Shown: piece by piece, positions 1-8,063 of the stretch
Layout of the letters: every line of letters begins with the position of its first letter
Position numbering within the stretch: the first letter of the stretch is position 1
The notes under the pieces: model-generated
Databases searched by the model: none
What the model saw: the letters and a program-made list of their open reading frames with translations, nothing else
Told to the model about the DNA's origin: nothing
Made by a program: the position numbers and the translations under genes
Assembly (NCBI RefSeq): GCF_014268755.2
Contig: NZ_CP077093.1
Coordinates: forward strand, 4,762,001-4,826,000
Direction: 5' to 3'
From: Pseudomonas vanderleydeniana
GTDB taxonomy: Bacteria; Pseudomonadota; Gammaproteobacteria; Pseudomonadales; Pseudomonadaceae
DNA length: 64,000 bases

Positions 1-165
1 CGAACGGTTGTGCGCCTCCCCTGGCTGCACCCCGGAGCGGTTCTCCATGAAGGTGTTCCACACCTGCACACAGTAGTCGCGATCGAGCACCACCACGCCG
101 ACGTCAATGCTCTGCACGATCGCCAGCAGCCAGTGAAACTCGTTCAGATCGATGTGATCGCTCAT
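1..165 (-). CDS. PAS-domain signalling protein, N-terminus only (cut by window edge)
   Basis: Only the first 55 codons are present, read from an ATG at 163-165 towards the window start. The visible residues (beginning MSDHIDLNEFHWLLAIVQS, then IDVGVVVLDRDY and WNTFMENRSG) have the pattern of a PAS sensor domain. The start lies three bases beyond the TGA of the upstream response regulator/CheC-like gene, so the two are probably translationally coupled. PAS proteins beside such response regulators are often diguanylate cyclases or histidine kinases, but no output domain can be seen here, so the enzymatic class is unknown. Confidence 0.75.
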   Translation of the reverse strand, partial: MSDHIDLNEFHWLLAIVQSIDVGVVVLDRDYCVQVWNTFMENRSGVQPGEAHNRS

Positions 166-168
166 GGC

Positions 169-1161
169 TCAGCTCATCAGGTAGGCGAGTTTATGGGTCA
201 GGCGCTCGATCGAGTCCTCGGTGAACAGCAACAGCAGGTCGAAATGGATATCGTGCCCTTCCAGGCTGTAGCTGATCTCCACCGCCAGGGTCTTTTTCCA
301 GCGCTGGCTGTTGATCCGGATCAGGTCCTCGATGGCCGCGTGTTGCCCGAGAATCTGCGGGTGGCCCTGGGAGAACACCACGTCGATCTGCTCGGCAATG
401 CTGCTCAGGCAGGCGCCGATCAGCACGCTCGACAGGTCCAGCAGCATCTCCAGGTCCGAGTACTCGGGGCCCTGGCGCCGCATCAGCTGGGCCATGTCGG
501 CGATTTCCGAGTCATGGAACATCAGCAGCGCCTCACCGGCGATACCACTGCCGACAAACCCCTGGCAGATGGCGGTGAGCCGTTGGCAACTGCCGGCATC
601 GGCCAGCGCCATGTGCAGCTCACCGACTTCGAGGATGTTCACGTTAGGCACCGGCAGTTGCACGAACACCCCGAGCACCTTGGCAATCAGCGCGGCCGCC
701 CGGCCGATGGCGACGTTGACCGTCTCGCGAAAGGCATCGCGAAAGCTGATGGGCGCATCCGAGGCCGGGCGCAGTGGCGCCTCATCCGGCGCGTCGAGCA
801 ACCCCAGTTCAGCCAGGGTGCGACGCAGCGCCTCCTGTTCGAAAGGCTTTTGCAGGAACGCCAGGGCCCCCAGCGCGCGGACCCGGCGCACCGCCTCTTC
901 CTGGACGTCACCGGAAATCACGATGACCTGGGCCTCAAGCCCCTCGGCACGCATGGCCGTCAAGACCTGGTAGCCATCCATCTCCGGCATGGTCAGGTCG
1001 AGCAGCACCACCTGGCCCAACCCCTTGCGTATCGCCTCGAGCCCCTGGCGTCCGTCACTGGCCTCGGTGATCGAGACCGGCCAGTTCGCCGGCAGCGCGC
1101 GCAGGACCTGCTTGCGCGCCATGCTGGAGTCATCACACACAAGTAAGGGAATCACTGGCAC
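169..1161 (-). CDS. Response regulator with C-terminal CheC/CheX-like domain
   Basis: This 330-residue cytoplasmic protein starts with a receiver domain (about residues 5-120) that has the acidic pair CDD near residues 9-11, a phospho-acceptor Asp in VVLLDLTMPEMDG near residue 55 and the conserved Lys in FLQKPFE. The remainder (about 150-330) resembles the CheC/CheX family, whose members act on phospho-Asp of response regulators or on the flagellar switch. The start is GTG at 1161, preceded by AAGAAGAG. It is the first gene of a minus-strand operon with the PAS protein at 1-165. Together they look like a phosphorelay that feeds a PAS-containing effector; the stimulus is unknown. CheC-type phosphatase activity is inferred from family only. 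Confidence 0.8.
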   Translation of the reverse strand: MPVIPLLVCDDSSMARKQVLRALPANWPVSITEASDGRQGLEAIRKGLGQVVLLDLTMPEMDGYQVLTAMRAEGLEAQVIVISGDVQEEAVRRVRALGALAFLQKPFEQEALRRTLAELGLLDAPDEAPLRPASDAPISFRDAFRETVNVAIGRAAALIAKVLGVFVQLPVPNVNILEVGELHMALADAGSCQRLTAICQGFVGSGIAGEALLMFHDSEIADMAQLMRRQGPEYSDLEMLLDLSSVLIGACLSSIAEQIDVVFSQGHPQILGQHAAIEDLIRINSQRWKKTLAVEISYSLEGHDIHFDLLLLFTEDSIERLTHKLAYLMS

Positions 1162-1457
1162 AGACCGGCGCTCTTCTTATTAGGGATCAGGGAAAACATT
1201 AGTGGCATGATGCCATGAAATTGACATAAAACACGGATCATCGAGGGATTAATGAGAACCACGTCGAATAATTTGTCAGGGTATCGCTGGCAGAGGACTC
1301 AGGGAATGCCCTAGATCAAAACTTCGACACCCACCATCAACCGGACAAAAACGTCGCGCCTTAACACTCTTTGACACTTTTTCGACAAACCACTCACAGA
1401 CCCACAAGGCCTTGCTGCCTAGGATAGGTGACCCCTTCTCCCTGTCCCTGGTGCTCC
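1162..1457. other. Divergent intergenic region
   Basis: This 296-base AT-richer gap separates the divergent response regulator and serine-hydrolase-like genes and must hold both promoters. TTGACA hexamers occur at 1221-1226 and 1371-1376 on the plus strand, but neither has a convincing -10 at 16-18 bases. A short TGGCA/TGCCA inverted repeat lies at 1203-1215. I see no gene here. Confidence 0.4.
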
Positions 1458-3287
1458 ATGTTCCGCTCGTTCTGCACGCTCCTCCTGATCGGCTTCCTGC
1501 TGGGCAGCACGGGGTGCAACGGCCAGCCTCCGGCGGCACCGCCGACCCTGGGAAAAGGCGACTACAGCGGGATCATCCGCTATCTCCAGGAGCGGATCCC
1601 CGAGGAAATGGCCGAGCAGAAGGTGCCGGGGCTGTCGATTGCCCTGGTGTCCGGACAGGAAGTGATCTGGGCTCGGGGCTTCGGTTACGCCGACAAGGAA
1701 GGCGGCGTGCGGGTCACCAACCACACGGCGTTTCGCGCTGGCGCCCTATCCAAGCTGCTGACCGCCAGCGCTGCACTGCAACTGGTCGAGCAACAGAAGC
1801 TCAAGCTCGATGCTCCAGTACAGGACACGCTCAAGGAATTCCACGTCCGTTCGCGCTTTCACGAGCGCCAGGAAGATGCCGACCAGGCCGTGACCCTGCG
1901 CCGCCTGCTCAGCCATCAATCCGGCCTGCCCGGCGAGTACCTGCGCGACCTGCGCACGCCCTCGGCCCTCGACCAGCTGCCGCAACGGGTCTCCGGCCTG
2001 TGGCTGAGCAACCCGCCCGGCCGGCAGGTGGCCTACTCCAACCTGGGCTATGCCCTGGTCGGTGCCGCCATCGAACGCAGCAGCGGCCAGACCTTCGAGA
2101 ACCAGTTGCAGAAGACCCTGTTGCAGCCGCTGGGCATGAGCCAGTCCAGCTTCATCGGCGACGGCGACATGCTGCCCTTCCGGGCCCAAGGCTATCGCAA
2201 CGGTTCGCCCCAGCCGGACAGCGCCATTCGCGACCTTTCCGCCGGCGGCCTGTGGACCAGCCCGCGGGACCTCAGCCACTACGTGCAGATGCTGTTCGCC
2301 GACGGCATCTACAAGGACAAGCGCATCATGGCCACGCAGTCGATCCGGGAGATGTTCCGCCAGCAGAACGTCGGCAACGCCCTGGACTTCGACTGTCCGA
2401 TGGGCCTGGGCTGGTTCCTCTCGCCCTGCGGCGACGAGACGGTCAGCCCGGGTATACGGACCTTCCAGCACAGCGGTTTCAGTGGCGACTTCGTTTCGCA
2501 GATCAGCCTGCTGCCGGACCAGAAACTGGCGGTGATCATCATGGCCAACTCCGACACCAGCGCCGACCTGGTCGCCTCGCTGACCACCCGCTCGTTGCGC
2601 ATGATGCTCCAGGCCAGCGCCGGGGACGCCGCCTGTACCGAAGAATGTGAAGAAGACCAGGCCGTTCTCGGCAGCCACCGCACGGTGCCCAGCGCCGTCG
2701 ACCGGCAGCGCCTGGCCGGGTTCTACGCCACCTACTCCGGCGTGTTGCGCATCCGGGATGAAAACCAGCGGCTCTACGCCGACCTCGGAGGGGAACGCTT
2801 CGAACTGCTGCGCGATGAACAGGGTTGGCTGCGTGCCGAGAAAAAACGCCTGGGGCTCTGGCCAGTGGACCTCGGCGAACTGGGCCGGCTGCAACTGGAC
2901 CTGACGACGGTACAGGGCCGGCAGATCCTGCTGGCGCGCAGCCACGGGCAGCTGATCCCGCTCGGCGAGCGGGTCGACCCGGTGCCGTTGCCCAAGGGCT
3001 GGCTGAACACCGTGGGCGACTACCAGGTGATCAACTCCGACGAGCCCGAGGCGGCCCTGAGCGGCGTGAGCATTCGGGTCGAAGATGGTTTCCTGTTGAT
3101 TCGCGGACGAATCGAACAGGAGGAACTGACCGAGTTCATCCTCCTGCCGATCGACAACGCGCATGCGACGGTAGCGGGCAACGGCCTTGGCCTGGGCGAC
3201 ACGATCAGCCGCCAGGTGCTGGGCATCAGTGCCCTGGGCTATCGCTTCAAGCGTGCCAGCAACACCACCCCGACCTTGATCTTCTAG
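1458..3287 (+). CDS. Beta-lactamase-fold (class C/PBP-like) lipoprotein lacking the canonical nucleophile Ser
   Basis: This 609-residue protein starts at an ATG whose first residues (MFRSFCTLLLIGFLLGSTGC) form a lipoprotein-type signal, so it is probably a membrane-anchored periplasmic protein. Residues about 25-380 are a serine beta-lactamase-like domain: the Tyr motif appears as VAYSNLGYAL and the His/Lys-x-Gly motif as FQHSGFSG. The SxxK motif, however, reads FRAGALSKLLTA, so the position of the catalytic serine is Ala (codon gcc within 1735-1760). The C-terminal 200 residues are a beta-rich extension of the kind found in family members with a lipocalin-like tail. It may be a binding or regulatory pseudoenzyme rather than an esterase or peptidase. 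It ends 6 bases from the convergent rstB stop. Confidence 0.8.
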   Translation: MFRSFCTLLLIGFLLGSTGCNGQPPAAPPTLGKGDYSGIIRYLQERIPEEMAEQKVPGLSIALVSGQEVIWARGFGYADKEGGVRVTNHTAFRAGALSKLLTASAALQLVEQQKLKLDAPVQDTLKEFHVRSRFHERQEDADQAVTLRRLLSHQSGLPGEYLRDLRTPSALDQLPQRVSGLWLSNPPGRQVAYSNLGYALVGAAIERSSGQTFENQLQKTLLQPLGMSQSSFIGDGDMLPFRAQGYRNGSPQPDSAIRDLSAGGLWTSPRDLSHYVQMLFADGIYKDKRIMATQSIREMFRQQNVGNALDFDCPMGLGWFLSPCGDETVSPGIRTFQHSGFSGDFVSQISLLPDQKLAVIIMANSDTSADLVASLTTRSLRMMLQASAGDAACTEECEEDQAVLGSHRTVPSAVDRQRLAGFYATYSGVLRIRDENQRLYADLGGERFELLRDEQGWLRAEKKRLGLWPVDLGELGRLQLDLTTVQGRQILLARSHGQLIPLGERVDPVPLPKGWLNTVGDYQVINSDEPEAALSGVSIRVEDGFLLIRGRIEQEELTEFILLPIDNAHATVAGNGLGLGDTISRQVLGISALGYRFKRASNTTPTLIF

Positions 3288-3293
3288 GGTGGG

Positions 3294-4589
3294 CTATGAA
3301 GAGGCTTCGGTATGCGCCCAGGTCATGCGAAACGACGCCCCGCCCCATTGCGAATCGCGGACCTCGACGTGCCCGCCGTGCCACTGGGACACCCGCCGCA
3401 CCAGCGCCAGGCCCAAGCCGAAACCGCCCGTGCGGCGATCCCGACTGGCATCCAGGCGCAGGAACGGTTCGAAAATCTTCAGGCGCCCTTCCGGCGGCAC
3501 CCCCGGGCCATCGTCACAGACCACCACCTGGTATTCATCACCCTGGCGCGTCAACGACACCCGCACCCGTCCCTGCGCATAACGAATGGCATTGCGCAGC
3601 AGGTTGATCACCGCCCGAGCCATGAACCGCGGCTCGATGCAGACGGTCTCGACGTCGCAGGCGGCGATCGTCAACTGCACGCCGGCCGCCTCGGCCTCCA
3701 GCGCCACGCTGGCCACCACGCTGTCGAGCCAGCTCTGCGCCTGGATGAGCTGGCGCCGGCTCTCCCCGGCACCATGCTCGAGGCTGGCGTAGGTCAGCAG
3801 TTCGGAGACCATGTCTTCCAACTCGCCGAGGTCGGCGTACATGTCACCGATCAGCTCGCCCCCCAACTGCGGGTCGATATGCTGGCGCAACTGGTCCAGC
3901 TCGAACGACAGCCGCGCAATCGGCGTGCGCAGCTCGTGCGACACCGCATTGGTCAACTCTCGCTGGTTGGCGATCAGCCCCTCGATACGCGCCGCCATCT
4001 GGTTGAAGTGCTCGGCCAGCTCATGGATGTTCGAACGCCTGGGCAGATGCGCCCGGGCCCCCAGGTCGTTGTTGCCGAAACGCTGGGCCGCCAGGCGCAG
4101 TTGCTCCAGGTCACGCCAGTGCGGGCGCACCCAGAAAAACAGGGCAATCCCGACCATCAGGCCAAGCATGATGTAGGCGGCGATGGTGTACGGCACGGTC
4201 AGGCTCGGCTCGGGTGGCAGCTTGATCATCAGCAGTTGCGAGCCGTCGTCGATCCGCGAGATGAACTGAGTGAACTCGTCGCGCACCACCAGTTGATTGG
4301 AGGCCAACAGCGCCTGTTCCCGGGCATTGAGGTTGAGCGTATCGGTTTCCACCAGGGCCAGGGTCAGGCCGTAGTGTGGCTTCCATTCCAGCAACTGCTG
4401 CTCGCGCCCGGCCCGGTCCAGCGGGCGCAGGTCCTTGACCAGCGCATAGGCCTGGCCCCGCACCGACTCGCGATTGAGGGCCTCGGTCGGGCCGTTGAGC
4501 AACTCGGTGAAGACATAGTCGACCGAATAGATCGCCCCCCCGAACCCCAGCGCCAACAGGAAATACAGACGCAGGAACAGACGCAGCAT
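3294..4589 (-). CDS. rstB: Sensor histidine kinase, RstB-like
   Basis: This 431-residue inner-membrane histidine kinase has TM1 at about residues 5-25, a short periplasmic sensor, TM2 at about 133-153, and a HAMP linker with the RRSNIHELAEHFNQMA signature. The dimerization helix contains the phospho-acceptor His218 in NAVSHELRTPIARL. The ATPase domain shows the N box NLLRNAIRYA, the G1 box DDGPGVP and the G2 box GGFGLGLAL. The length matches E. coli RstB (about 433 residues), and the upstream response regulator is strongly RstA-like. The kinase start abuts the rstA stop with no gap, so both are co-transcribed. The signal is unknown; RstAB in enterobacteria is linked to PhoPQ and acid or Mg response, which should not be assumed here. 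Confidence 0.85.
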   Translation of the reverse strand: MLRLFLRLYFLLALGFGGAIYSVDYVFTELLNGPTEALNRESVRGQAYALVKDLRPLDRAGREQQLLEWKPHYGLTLALVETDTLNLNAREQALLASNQLVVRDEFTQFISRIDDGSQLLMIKLPPEPSLTVPYTIAAYIMLGLMVGIALFFWVRPHWRDLEQLRLAAQRFGNNDLGARAHLPRRSNIHELAEHFNQMAARIEGLIANQRELTNAVSHELRTPIARLSFELDQLRQHIDPQLGGELIGDMYADLGELEDMVSELLTYASLEHGAGESRRQLIQAQSWLDSVVASVALEAEAAGVQLTIAACDVETVCIEPRFMARAVINLLRNAIRYAQGRVRVSLTRQGDEYQVVVCDDGPGVPPEGRLKIFEPFLRLDASRDRRTGGFGLGLALVRRVSQWHGGHVEVRDSQWGGASFRMTWAHTEASS

Positions 4590-5297
4590 CTAAAGCTCCC
4601 AGCCAAACGGATTGAACAGGTACCCCTTGCCCCAGATGGTCTTGATGCACGCCGGTTCCCGAGGATTGTCATGCAGTTTGCTGCGCAGCTTGCTGACATA
4701 GACGTCGACGCTGCGGTTAAGGCCGTCGAAGGCGATCCCGCGCAACTGGTTGAGAATGTCGTCGCGCGAGAGCGTTTCACCGGCCGCGTTGGCCAGCAGC
4801 CAGAGCAGTTCGAACTCCATGGTGGTCAGCTCGATCACCTCGCCCGACAGGCGCACCTCGCGACAGCTGCGATCGATACTCAGCCGACCGAACTCCAGCG
4901 TTCCGCGCGCCATGGCATCCGGTGCCTGGCGACGCAGCAACGCACGCAGCCGGGCCAGCAGCACTGGTGGCATGATCGGCTTGATCACATAGTCGTCGGC
5001 GCCCGACTCCAGGCCGAGGATGTGGTCAAGGTCATCCTCGCGCGCCGTCAGGATCACGATCGGCGTGTCGGCGATCGCGCGGATGTCACGGCAGACCTGC
5101 AGGCCGCTCTGCCCCGGCAGCATCAGGTCGAGCACGACGATCCGCGGCCGGAATTCCTGGAAAGCGGCCAGGGCGACATCGCCGCGATGCACCGTACGCA
5201 CCTCGAAACCATGCTGGGAGAGGAACTGCGAAACCAACGCGGCAAGCTTGAGGTCGTCTTCAACCAGCAAGACTCTACTCAATGGCGAACTTTCCAT
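4590..5297 (-). CDS. rstA: OmpR-family response regulator, RstA-like
   Basis: This 235-residue two-component regulator has an N-terminal receiver with LVEDD, the phospho-Asp in VVLDLMLPG (about residue 57) and Lys in DYVIKPI, followed by an OmpR/PhoB winged helix. The C-terminus (GLNRSVDVYVSKLRSKLHDN and KGYLFNPFGWEL) closely follows E. coli RstA. ATG at 5297 is chosen; a TTG three codons upstream (5306) is also possible because neither has a strong Shine-Dalgarno. It is the first gene of the rstAB operon and has a perfect TATAAT -10 element about 35 bases upstream. Confidence 0.88.
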   Translation of the reverse strand: MESSPLSRVLLVEDDLKLAALVSQFLSQHGFEVRTVHRGDVALAAFQEFRPRIVVLDLMLPGQSGLQVCRDIRAIADTPIVILTAREDDLDHILGLESGADDYVIKPIMPPVLLARLRALLRRQAPDAMARGTLEFGRLSIDRSCREVRLSGEVIELTTMEFELLWLLANAAGETLSRDDILNQLRGIAFDGLNRSVDVYVSKLRSKLHDNPREPACIKTIWGKGYLFNPFGWEL

Positions 5298-5663
5298 AAG
5301 TGACAATCTGTAGATATATAAAGTGCGCGCATTATAAGCGCGCCATTGCGAACAAATTCCAGTTCCGCAACAAATAAATTATTCACGCCAATTATCACTA
5401 TACAAACTTTTACAATCTTCAAACTTTTTAACAATTACCCGGGCTTTTCAAGTAACGGCCTGTCACGCGACAGCACCTCCCGGACTTGCCGGGCGCTGGA
5501 AAAACTGCTCAAATCCGCCCTCCTTCAATCTGGCAAGCCCTGTTGTCGTGTCGCCCAGGCGTTGATTCGCGCGGCGTCCGGCCCGGTAGCGCCCACTCGA
5601 CCCGTCGTCGCCGCCCAAGGCTGGCGCGCCGACACTCCGTCCACAGTCCTCGATTGAAAGACC
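5298..5663. other. Intergenic region upstream of rstA and the GNAT gene
   Basis: The part nearest rstA (5310-5450) is AT-rich and holds its promoter. The rest is GC-rich and contains an open frame on the plus strand with no recognisable protein features. No gene is supported. Confidence 0.4.
5331..5336 (-). promoter_or_regulatory. Probable -10 element of the rstAB promoter
   Basis: The plus-strand sequence attata reads TATAAT on the minus strand, a perfect sigma-70 -10 hexamer 34-39 bases before the rstA ATG. The base run around the expected -35 (about 5354-5359) is a poor match, so the promoter may need an activator, possibly RstA itself. Confidence 0.5.
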
Positions 5664-6113
5664 ATGACTATTCGACAAAGAATCCCCTCCGACAACCTCG
5701 CCCTGAGCGAACTCTGGTTACGCTCCGTACGGGCCACCCACACTTTTCTCGGCGAAGCCGATATACAGGCGTTGTATCCACAAGTGCGCGACCTGTACTT
5801 GCCCGCCGTGCAAGTCTGGGTCGAAGAAAACCCGGACGGCCGTCCTGCCGGATTTATCGGCATCGACCAGGACAAAGTCGAAATGCTGTTCATCGAGCCC
5901 GAGCAACGCGGCCAGGGTATTGGCACCCGCCTGCTCGATTTCGTACGCCAGCGTTGCGGTCCGTTGAGCGTTGACGTCAACGAGCAAAACCCCGAGGCCC
6001 ATGGTTTCTATCGACACTATGGTTTCCACGATACCGGTCGCTCGGAAACGGACGGCCAGGGGCAACCGTTTCCCCTGATTCACATGGCCCTCGCGCCGTC
6101 ATCGAACCGCTGA
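5664..6113 (+). CDS. GNAT-family N-acetyltransferase (YjaB-like)
   Basis: This 149-residue acetyl-CoA-dependent acetyltransferase has the acetyl-CoA pyrophosphate-binding motif (R/Q-x-x-G-x-G/A) in IEPEQRGQGIGTRLLD, about residues 80-95, and the conserved NPEAHGFYRHYGF segment typical of motif B. Length and pattern match YjaB/YiaC-type single-domain GNATs. The substrate cannot be read from sequence. GAAAGA lies just before the ATG. It is a single-gene unit convergent with the GlxA-type regulator, and the two share a strong hairpin at 6121-6149. Confidence 0.85.
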   Translation: MTIRQRIPSDNLALSELWLRSVRATHTFLGEADIQALYPQVRDLYLPAVQVWVEENPDGRPAGFIGIDQDKVEMLFIEPEQRGQGIGTRLLDFVRQRCGPLSVDVNEQNPEAHGFYRHYGFHDTGRSETDGQGQPFPLIHMALAPSSNR

Positions 6114-6120
6114 CGCGCCC

Positions 6121-6149
6121 GAGCGTTCCCGCCCTGCGCGGGAACGCTC
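6121..6149. terminator. Bidirectional terminator-like hairpin
   Basis: A perfect 12-bp stem (6121-6132 with 6138-6149) and a 5-base loop lie between the convergent GNAT and GlxA-type genes. There is no U tract, so it may be a weak terminator or a relative of the GTTCCC/GGGAAC hairpin repeats found between Pseudomonas genes (compare 60828-60934). Confidence 0.6.
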
Positions 6150-6150
6150 A

Positions 6151-7134
6151 TCAGGCCGGTTGCACCCGTACCGAAAAGCGCTCGCGATAGGCCTGTGGCG
6201 TCACGCCCATGGCCCGCAGGAAACTGCGGCGCAACGTCTCCTCACTGCCGAACCCGCACCGCGCGGCGATCCGCTTGATCGGCGTGGCGGTATCGCTGAG
6301 CAGCCGACGCGCGCCTTCCACCCGGATATTCTCGACGGCGCGAGCCGGCGTCTGGCCCGTCTCCTGGCGGTAATGCCGGACGAAGCTGCGTTCACTCATG
6401 CCCACCTGCTGCGCCAGCACCGGGATCGACAGGTCCAGCGCCAGGTGCTCGGCAATCCACGCATGCAGATCGCCAAAACGGCTGGTGGTCTTCTGCAGCG
6501 ACAACGTGGCACTGAACTGCGACTGCCCGCCCGGGCGCTTGAGAAACACCACCAGGTGCCGGGCGACCTCCAGGGCCATCGGCCGCCCGAGGTCCTGTTC
6601 CACCAGCGCCAGGGACAGGTCGATGCCGGCGGTCACCCCGGCGGAGGTCCAGACCGGCCCGTCATTGATGAAGATCGGGTTGGGCTCGACCTGCAATTGC
6701 GGGAAGCGCTCGGCCAACTGCTCACAGCGGGTCCAGTGGGTCGCCACCCGCCGCCCATCCAGCCAGCCGCTGGCCGCCAGCAGGAATGCCCCGGTACACA
6801 CCGACGCCACCCGCCGCGCGCAGGCCGCCTGCTGGCGTACCCAGGCCACCAGTTCCGGGTCCTCGGCGGCCGCATAGGTGCCCCAGCCACCGGCAATGAT
6901 CAGGCTGTCGCAGGGCGTGCCCGGCGCGGGCAATGGCGCCGCGACCAGCGCCAGGCCCGCCGAACTCATGATTGGCTCGGCCTGGGCCGCGATCACCCGC
7001 GGCGCGTAGGGCTGCGGCAGGCCCTGGGAGCGGGCCAGGTCATTGGCCGAGGCAAAGACCTGCAACGGCCCAGTGACGTCGAGCACCTGCACGTTGGGAA
7101 AAGCCAGTATCTCGATGCTGCGCGGTGTGTTCAT
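6151..7134 (-). CDS. GlxA-family AraC-type regulator with DJ-1/PfpI domain
   Basis: This 327-residue transcription factor has an N-terminal DJ-1/PfpI (class I glutamine amidotransferase-like) domain (about 5-175) that keeps the nucleophile-elbow cysteine in SVCTGAFLLA, and a C-terminal double helix-turn-helix of the AraC type (about 220-320, including AARCGFGSEETLRRSFLRAMG). ATG at 7134 is chosen over a TTG at 7176. It is divergent from inhA, another DJ-1-fold protein, over a gap of about 108 bases, so it probably controls inhA and may bind a related ligand. The effector is unknown. Confidence 0.85.
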   Translation of the reverse strand: MNTPRSIEILAFPNVQVLDVTGPLQVFASANDLARSQGLPQPYAPRVIAAQAEPIMSSAGLALVAAPLPAPGTPCDSLIIAGGWGTYAAAEDPELVAWVRQQAACARRVASVCTGAFLLAASGWLDGRRVATHWTRCEQLAERFPQLQVEPNPIFINDGPVWTSAGVTAGIDLSLALVEQDLGRPMALEVARHLVVFLKRPGGQSQFSATLSLQKTTSRFGDLHAWIAEHLALDLSIPVLAQQVGMSERSFVRHYRQETGQTPARAVENIRVEGARRLLSDTATPIKRIAARCGFGSEETLRRSFLRAMGVTPQAYRERFSVRVQPA

Positions 7135-7242
7135 GGCGATTGGCGTAAAAAGTGGGCTGTATGGCGTACTCGCCAAATCCTACGAAACTAGAGTGAAAGC
7201 GTCTACGTACACCTGACCTTTTCTCTGCAAGGAGCTTTCGCC

Positions 7243-7929
7243 ATGACGCTGCACATCGGTTTCCTGCTGTTTCCCAACGTCCAGCAACTGGACCTGACCG
7301 GCCCCTACGACGTGCTCGCGTCGCTGCCGGGGGCCAAGCTGCACCTGGTCTGGAAGGATCTGGAACCGGTGAAGTCGAGTACCGGCCTGGTCTTGAGTCC
7401 CACCACCCGTTTCGACGACTGCCCGCCGCTGGACGTCATCTGCGTGCCGGGTGGTGCCGGGGTCGGGGCGCTGATGGAAGATCCCGAAACCCTGGGCTTC
7501 ATTCAGCAGCAGGCGGCACAAGCGCGCTATGTGACGTCGGTCTGCACCGGCTCGCTGGTACTGGGCGCCGCCGGCCTGCTGCGCGGACGCAAGGCCACTA
7601 CCCACTGGGCCTACCACGACATGCTGACCACCCTCGGCGCGATTGCCGTGCATGACCGTGTGGTGCGCGACGGCAACCTGCTGACCGGTGGCGGCATCAC
7701 CGCCGGGATCGACTTCGCCCTGACCCTGGCCAGCGAGCTGGTCGGTGCCGATGAAGCCCAACTGATCCAGCTGCAACTGGAATACGCCCCGGCCCCGCCA
7801 TTCAACGCCGGCAGCCCGGAGACCGCACCCCAGTCGGTGCTCGATGCCGCCCGCCAGCGCGTGGTGGAATCGCGCCGCCTGCGGGGTGAAATCACCGCCC
7901 GCGCAGCCGAGCGCCTCGGCCTGCACTGA
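7243..7929 (+). CDS. inhA: Isonitrile hydratase
   Basis: This DJ-1/PfpI-superfamily enzyme hydrates isonitriles (for example cyclohexyl isocyanide) to N-substituted formamides in the cytoplasm. The length, 228 residues, equals that of Pseudomonas putida InhA, and the sequence follows it closely: FLLFPNVQQLDLTGP, CVPGGAGVGALMEDP, SVCTGSLVLGAAGLL and GNLLTGGGITAGIDFAL. The catalytic residues known for InhA are in place: Asp17, Cys101 and Thr102. The Shine-Dalgarno AAGGAG precedes the ATG. The divergent GlxA-type regulator is its likely controller. A role in tolerating plant, fungal or bacterial isonitriles is plausible but inferred. Confidence 0.92.
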   Translation: MTLHIGFLLFPNVQQLDLTGPYDVLASLPGAKLHLVWKDLEPVKSSTGLVLSPTTRFDDCPPLDVICVPGGAGVGALMEDPETLGFIQQQAAQARYVTSVCTGSLVLGAAGLLRGRKATTHWAYHDMLTTLGAIAVHDRVVRDGNLLTGGGITAGIDFALTLASELVGADEAQLIQLQLEYAPAPPFNAGSPETAPQSVLDAARQRVVESRRLRGEITARAAERLGLH

Positions 7930-8063
7930 GCTCTTCGGCCCGCTCAGGCTTGAGGGCCTCTTCGCGACAGTGCGGCGAAGACGGCCCCAAGCCCTCCCAC
8001 AAGCGCCCTTTCTCTGGCAACCTGCCGACCAGGCACACCCCAGCGCCAGGGAATACGCGAACC

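Noticed and set aside
10..1146. Long plus-strand open frame antisense to the response regulator gene
   Set aside because: It is a mirror of the strong codon bias of the real gene and shows low-complexity His, Arg and Gln-rich composition with no domain. Similar shadows (9496-11034, 43260-45062, 52677-54113) were dropped for the same reason.
5346..5657. 103-codon plus-strand frame upstream of the GNAT gene
   Set aside because: Composition changes abruptly from AT-rich to GC-rich within the frame, there is no Shine-Dalgarno and no protein-like pattern.
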